Origin: CAYUHK01 sp964475165
Lineage (GTDB): Bacteria; Verrucomicrobiota; Kiritimatiellia; JAAZAB01
Direction of reading: 5' to 3'
Length of the DNA stretch: 64,000 nt
NCBI GenBank assembly: GCA_964475165.1
Contig: CAYYVN010000003.1
Location: forward strand, 117,936 to 181,935
Each line of letters opens with the position of its first letter. The stretch's first letter is position 1. The translations under genes were made by a program, and so were the position numbers. Below, piece after piece: positions 60,954 to 64,000 of this stretch. A model generated the notes under the pieces. It was not told the origin of the DNA and ran no database searches. It saw nothing but the letters and a program-made list of their open reading frames with translations.

Positions 60954-62237
60954 ATGACTACGCAACATATCCCTCTGCGCACTTTGGCCGCGCAGCTCAA
61001 ACAGTCCGCAAAAGCCTGCACCCTCCTGGGTGTGGGCCCTGTTTCGGAGGTGGTTGTGCGCGCCACCTTCCAGGCTTGCGTTAAATATCGCTGCCCACCG
61101 ATTTTCATCGCCTCACGTAACCAGGTTGATCTGCTGGAACTGGGCCATGGCTATCTGATGGGCGGGATGGATCAGCGCGCCTTCGTGAGCCTGCTGCGCG
61201 AGATTGCCGGCCAAACCGGCTACCAGGGTCCGCTCTATATCTGCCGCGACCATGGCGGTCCCTGGCAGCGTAATGTGGAGCTTGATGAAAAATATCCCGT
61301 GGCCCAGGCCATGGAAATCGCGCGCCGCTCCTTCACGGCCGATATCGAGGCCGGCTTCAATTATCTGCATATCGATCCCACCAAATGCCCTCACCCCTAC
61401 TCGCAGGAACAGCTGGTGCAGTGGACGGCGGAATTGATCGCCTATTGCGAAACCACCCGCCGCGAGCTGGGCTGTCCGGAAATAGATTATGAGGTTGGCA
61501 CCGAAGATATCCAAGGCGGCCTGACCACGCCCGAGACCTATGAGGCCTTTCTGCGGCAGTTGACCGCCTGTCTCACTCAGGATAAATCGCCGCTGCCAAC
61601 CTGCGTGGTCGGCCAGACCGGCACCCTCTGTAAAATCGACCGTAACGTTGGGCATTTCGATGCCAGCGGCACGGCGCGCCTGGTCAAGATCGCCGCCAAA
61701 TACGGCGTGGGCTTCAAGGAACATAACGGCGATTATCTCTCGGCGGCTTCCTGTCGCGTCCATCCCGAACTGGGTGTGACCGGCATGAATGTGGCGCCCG
61801 AGTTCGGCTTGGTGGAGACCGATGCGCTCCTGGCCCTGGCCGATCTGGAAAGCAAACTGGTGCGCGAAGGCTGGCTGCCGGAAGCCGAAGCTTCCAGGCT
61901 GCGCGCCTTATTCATTCAGCAGACTTTCACCAGCACACCCTGGAAAAAATGGATGACAGATGAAATCAAGCAACTATCCCCTGAGCATATCCGGGATGAT
62001 GCCGCTCTGCGTCTGTTGATCGCGCGGGTCTGCGGCCATTACACCTATGATGAACAGGCGATCAAGACAGCGCGCGCGCGGCTGTATGCCAATCTCGATC
62101 GGTTCCAGATGATCGAGGAGCCGGAGAGCAAGGCCGCCAACTTCGTCGTAGCCAGGGTCCAGGCGGCCATCGAGTTTTATCTGCGCCACTTTGCCTTGCA
62201 GGGTATCAACGATTGCTGCGCTGACCTGCGGCATTGA
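60954..62237 (+). CDS. GatZ/KbaZ-like class II tagatose-bisphosphate aldolase subunit family
   Basis: The 427-residue TIM-barrel protein matches the GatZ/KbaZ family, known as the non-catalytic partner of class II tagatose-1,6-bisphosphate aldolases. Marks are GPVSEVVVRATFQACVK near the start, PIFIASRNQVD, GYLMGGMDQRAF, ICRDHGGPWQRN, LHIDPTKCPHPYS and YEVGTEDIQGGLT. The catalytic GatY/KbaY partner is not in the window, so this copy may act alone. It follows the isomerase by 23 bp. Its stop codon lies inside the -35 box of the tRNA-Asn promoter. Confidence 0.85.
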   Translation: MTTQHIPLRTLAAQLKQSAKACTLLGVGPVSEVVVRATFQACVKYRCPPIFIASRNQVDLLELGHGYLMGGMDQRAFVSLLREIAGQTGYQGPLYICRDHGGPWQRNVELDEKYPVAQAMEIARRSFTADIEAGFNYLHIDPTKCPHPYSQEQLVQWTAELIAYCETTRRELGCPEIDYEVGTEDIQGGLTTPETYEAFLRQLTACLTQDKSPLPTCVVGQTGTLCKIDRNVGHFDASGTARLVKIAAKYGVGFKEHNGDYLSAASCRVHPELGVTGMNVAPEFGLVETDALLALADLESKLVREGWLPEAEASRLRALFIQQTFTSTPWKKWMTDEIKQLSPEHIRDDAALRLLIARVCGHYTYDEQAIKTARARLYANLDRFQMIEEPESKAANFVVARVQAAIEFYLRHFALQGINDCCADLRH

Positions 62238-62261
62238 CAGCGCTCCTGGCCCTGTTATAGT
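62234..62261 (+). promoter_or_regulatory. Promoter of tRNA-Asn
   Basis: A perfect TTGACA (62234-62239), overlapping the TGA of the GatZ-like gene, and TATAGT (62256-62261, 5 of 6) are 16 bp apart. Initiation near 62268 gives a 58-nt 5' leader before the mature tRNA. Confidence 0.72.
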
Positions 62262-62325
62262 TACCGGCAGAAGAGCTGCTCCCTCGAGTCAGCTCCGCGC
62301 CACACAGTTTCATTGGAAAAATAGT

Positions 62326-62400
62326 TCCGCAGTAGCTCAATGGTAGAGCGGGTGGCTGTTAACCACTAGGTTACAGGTTCGAGCCCTGTCTGCGGAGCCA
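62326..62400 (+). tRNA. tRNA-Asn (GUU)
   Basis: Acceptor TCCGCAG/CTGCGGA, discriminator G, D-arm, anticodon loop with GTT, and T-loop GGTTCGAGCC make a canonical tRNA. The 3' CCA is encoded (62398-62400). The mobile element starts directly after it, so its 3' end may be part of the attachment site. Confidence 0.95.
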
Positions 62401-62550
62401 TTTTCCGTCTCGGAAGATTTCCGTACCATCCGGTTAACACGAACGCCCGGTCACGCAGGTGATCGGGCGTTTCGCTTTTCGCGCCCATTCCAAGGGGTTT
62501 CGGCGTTCCCGCCGCCGTGGGCGCATTCTCTGTTCCGAAACGGAGAAGAT

Positions 62551-62590
62551 GGGGTCCGAGCGATAACGTATACGTTCCGTCTCGGACCCC
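62551..62590. repeat. 40-bp imperfect inverted repeat
   Basis: GGGGTCCGAG (62551-62560) mirrors CTCGGACCCC (62581-62590), and the centre AACGTATACGTT (62565-62576) is itself a perfect palindrome. In total 16 of 20 base pairs match across the axis at 62570/62571. Confidence 0.8.
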
Positions 62591-62668
62591 GAGAGCAACC
62601 CCCAAAACTCTCCGACTCTCTGGTGAACAGCCCGCCAGTGGTTAACAGGTTCGTTCGTCTCGGACCCC
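62578..62668. repeat. Direct repeat CGTCTCGGACCCC (two copies)
   Basis: CGTCTCGGACCCC occurs at 62578-62590 and 62656-62668. An 11-bp version, TCTCGGACCCC, recurs at 62955-62965 inside the small ORF, and CCGTCTCGGA at 62405-62414. These look like iterated binding sites. Confidence 0.7.
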
Positions 62669-62786
62669 AGCGCCATTTCGAACTTCCGGCGCGTATGTAA
62701 TCCGTAGACGAGCAGCATCAACCCGCCAGACATCGGACCGGTCGCCAGGCGAAGGCCGTTGTGGGCAAGCCCGAAAGGAGCCCGCA

Positions 62787-63101
62787 ATGCCAGCATCCGC
62801 ACCGACCGAACGCCCCGCGTCTGTCGCCCACGACGCGACCCGCGACCCCGCCGCCATGACCCCCGAGGAGCGCCGCCGCGAGGTCGCGGCCATCCTCGCC
62901 AGGGGCGTTCTGCGCCTGCGCCAGAGTACCGAGAACGCGCCTGGTTCGCGTCCTTCTCGGACCCCCGAAAAATCTTCGAACTTCCGCCCGGAAGCCCTTG
63001 ATGAGGGGGCGAGAACGAGCCTTCATGTGTTCACGTCGCCAGCCTCTCGGCAGGCACGAGAAACAGCGAACGAACACATGAAAGGAGCACGCAGACCATG
63101 A
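62787..63101 (+). CDS. Small hypothetical protein of the recombinase element
   Basis: The 104-residue protein is of unknown function. The segment MTPEERRREVAAILARGVLRLRQ (near residues 24-46) resembles small proteins commonly found just upstream of DUF2924 and serine recombinase genes. AAAGGAG precedes the ATG. Its stop overlaps the DUF2924 start in an ATGA. It might regulate the recombinase; that is inference only. Confidence 0.68.
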   Translation: MPASAPTERPASVAHDATRDPAAMTPEERRREVAAILARGVLRLRQSTENAPGSRPSRTPEKSSNFRPEALDEGARTSLHVFTSPASRQARETANEHMKGARRP

Positions 63102-63598
63102 CGATGACCATCGCCAAAGAGGTCGCCGCCCTGGGCCGTATGACGGTCTCGGAGCTGCGATCCAAACACGTCGAGGCCTTCGGTGAGCCGACGCGCACCG
63201 GCAACCGGGACTACCTCGTCAAACGCATCGCCTGGCGGTTGCAGGCCAACGCCCACGGCGACCTCTCCGAGCAGGCCAGGCGTCGGGCCGACGAACTGGC
63301 CAACGACGCCGACCTGCGCACCACCGCGCCGAAGGTCCGGAAGACCGAGGACCGGCCCGCGCTCACCCGCCAGACCTCGGTCGCCTTCGACAGCGACTCG
63401 CGCCTGCCGATGGCCGGATCGAACATCAAGCGCCTCTACAAGGGCCGCGAGATCGTCGTGCGCGTCCTGCCCAAGGGCTTCGAGCACGAGGGCGAGGTCT
63501 ACCGCACGCTGTCGGCGGTCGCCAAAGCCATCACCGGCACCCACTGGAACGGCTACCACTTCTTCAACCTCAAACGAAACGGAGGCGACGATGAGTAA
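63098..63598 (+). CDS. DUF2924 family protein
   Basis: The 166-residue protein has the DUF2924 pattern: ELRSKHVEAFGEPTRTGNR near the start, SNIKRLYKGREIVVRVLP and ITGTHWNGYHFFNL at the end. Members sit directly before large serine recombinases in bacterial islands and phages, with unknown function, possibly as recombination helpers. It is coupled by ATGA to the small ORF before it and overlaps the recombinase by 8 bp. Confidence 0.88.
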   Translation: MTMTIAKEVAALGRMTVSELRSKHVEAFGEPTRTGNRDYLVKRIAWRLQANAHGDLSEQARRRADELANDADLRTTAPKVRKTEDRPALTRQTSVAFDSDSRLPMAGSNIKRLYKGREIVVRVLPKGFEHEGEVYRTLSAVAKAITGTHWNGYHFFNLKRNGGDDE

Positions 63599-64000
63599 GG
63601 CGACCGAGAAACCGCCGACCGTCCGGTGCGCCGTCTACACCCGCAAGAGCACCGAGGACGGCCTGGAGCAGGAGTTCAACAGCCTGGACGCCCAGCGGCA
63701 GGCGGGCGAGATGTTCATCGCCAGCCAGGTCTCGGAGGGCTGGGTCTGCCTGCCGGACCGCTACGACGACGGCGGGTTCACGGGCGGCAACATGGATCGC
63801 CCGGCGCTCCAGCGCCTCATGGCCGACATCGAGGCGGGCCAGGTCGACTCCATCGTGGTCTACAAGGTCGACCGCCTCAGCCGCTCCTTGATCGACTTCT
63901 CGAAGATCATGGACGTGCTTGAGCGGCACAAGGTCGCGTTCGTCTCTGTCACCCAGCAGTTCAACACCAGCACCTCGATGGGCCGCCTGATGCTCAACGT
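63591..64000 (+). CDS. Serine recombinase (resolvase/invertase family), 3' truncated by window
   Basis: The first 136 residues are visible. The catalytic resolvase domain begins RCAVYTRKSTEDGLEQEFNS; YTRKS holds the nucleophilic Ser. Later come YDDGGFTGGNMDRPALQRLM and IVVYKVDRLSRS with active-site Arg/Asp residues, all as in large serine integrases. The C-terminal DNA-binding part lies beyond the edge. GGAGG precedes the ATG, inside the end of the DUF2924 gene. It is presumably the integrase of this element. Confidence 0.93.
   Translation, partial: MSKATEKPPTVRCAVYTRKSTEDGLEQEFNSLDAQRQAGEMFIASQVSEGWVCLPDRYDDGGFTGGNMDRPALQRLMADIEAGQVDSIVVYKVDRLSRSLIDFSKIMDVLERHKVAFVSVTQQFNTSTSMGRLMLN

Larger units (their letters stand above)
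62401..62786. other. 386-bp repeat-bearing leader of the element, no gene
   Basis: No convincing gene is seen here. It holds a 40-bp imperfect palindrome (62551-62590), a 13-bp direct repeat at 62578-62590 and 62656-62668, a shorter CCGTCTCGGA at 62405-62414, and a 12-bp inverted match to the tRNA anticodon arm at 62637-62648. It probably contains the recombination or regulatory site of the element. Confidence 0.6.
62401..64000 (+). mobile_element. Left end of an integrated element with serine recombinase
   Basis: From the end of tRNA-Asn the codon use shifts (GAC, CTC, TAC and GTC favoured). The repeated motif TCTCGGACCCC appears, and genes typical of serine-recombinase islands follow: small ORF, DUF2924, recombinase, each overlapping the next. 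The right end lies outside the window. No second copy of the tRNA 3' end is visible here, so the attachment site is inferred. Confidence 0.7.

Noticed and set aside
1..64000. CRISPR array, rRNA operon or insertion sequence
   Set aside because: No regularly spaced direct repeats of CRISPR type, no rRNA segments and no transposase genes were seen on either strand.
62326..64000. attL/attR pair from duplication of the tRNA-Asn 3' end
   Set aside because: No second copy of the tRNA 3' end occurs in the visible part of the element; the right boundary is outside the window.

Overview
The window looks like chromosomal DNA of a Gram-negative bacterium with tightly packed genes. The Gram-negative signs are Kdo transferase WaaA, arabinose-5-phosphate isomerase KdsD, TonB-like and LapA-like proteins, and lipoproteins. 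Together with a GT3-type glycogen synthase, an alpha-L-rhamnosidase, secreted beta-propeller/SGNH proteins and an AMMECR1 protein, the gene content suggests a carbohydrate-degrading member of the PVC superphylum (Lentisphaerota/Kiritimatiellota-like) or a neighbouring phylum. That placement is inference from gene content, not a computed result. The last 1.6 kb is a foreign element with different codon use (for example GAC rather than GAT for Asp).

Layout. 1-8.9 kb: glycogen synthase end, a large membrane protein, a GT4 glycosyltransferase, an SGNH lipoprotein, a methyltransferase, an SDR enzyme and an opposing flippase-like protein (surface glycan or glycolipid assembly). 9.0-11.3 kb: thrS (no TGS domain, TTG start) and infC (AUU start). 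11.3-17.3 kb (minus): GT2, polysaccharide deacetylase, TIM-barrel isomerase, rhamnosidase. 17.3-24.7 kb (minus): rlmB-like gene and a complete trpEGDCFBA operon with a perfect TTGACA promoter overlapped by an 18-bp palindrome. The TrpG subunit has lost its catalytic cysteine. 24.8-25.5 kb: two small conserved genes. 25.5-28.5 kb (minus): dnaA and dnaN, separated by a probable oriC with DnaA boxes, a GC-rich block, DnaA-trio-like repeats and an AT-rich tract.

28.5-34.2 kb: DUF362 ferredoxin protein, M24 peptidase, kdsD, nifU-nifS. 34.2-41.4 kb (minus): a coupled operon waaA-purD-purE-S41-tsaC-PTP-rpiB/glyA. In it the S41 protein has lost its catalytic Ser and Lys, and the last gene is an in-frame RpiB-SHMT fusion whose two reactions feed PurD (ribose-5-phosphate toward PRPP, and glycine). 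41.5-49 kb: xerC, a 1115-residue secreted glycosidase, nitrilase, HU, LapA-like, TonB-like, tRNA-Cys. 49-56.3 kb (minus): galK, phosphohexomutase, rpmI-rplT (unlinked from infC), spermidine-synthase-like membrane protein, AMMECR1, rhomboid. 56.4-62.2 kb (plus): beta-propeller/SGNH protein, ROK sugar kinase, FucI/AraA-like isomerase, GatZ/KbaZ-like protein, probably a sugar-use cluster. 62.3-64 kb: tRNA-Asn followed immediately by an integrated element with a repeat-rich leader, a small ORF, DUF2924 and a serine recombinase that runs off the end.

Recurrent local features are translational coupling (seven ATGA and two TTGA stop/start overlaps), convergent genes sharing a CTAA, and non-ATG starts in key genes. 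No single unknown multi-gene system stands out. The strongest unusual points are the cysteine-less TrpG, the RpiB-SHMT fusion in a purine operon, the S41 pseudopeptidase, the trp operator with near-leaderless transcription, and the repeat-bearing recombinase element at tRNA-Asn.
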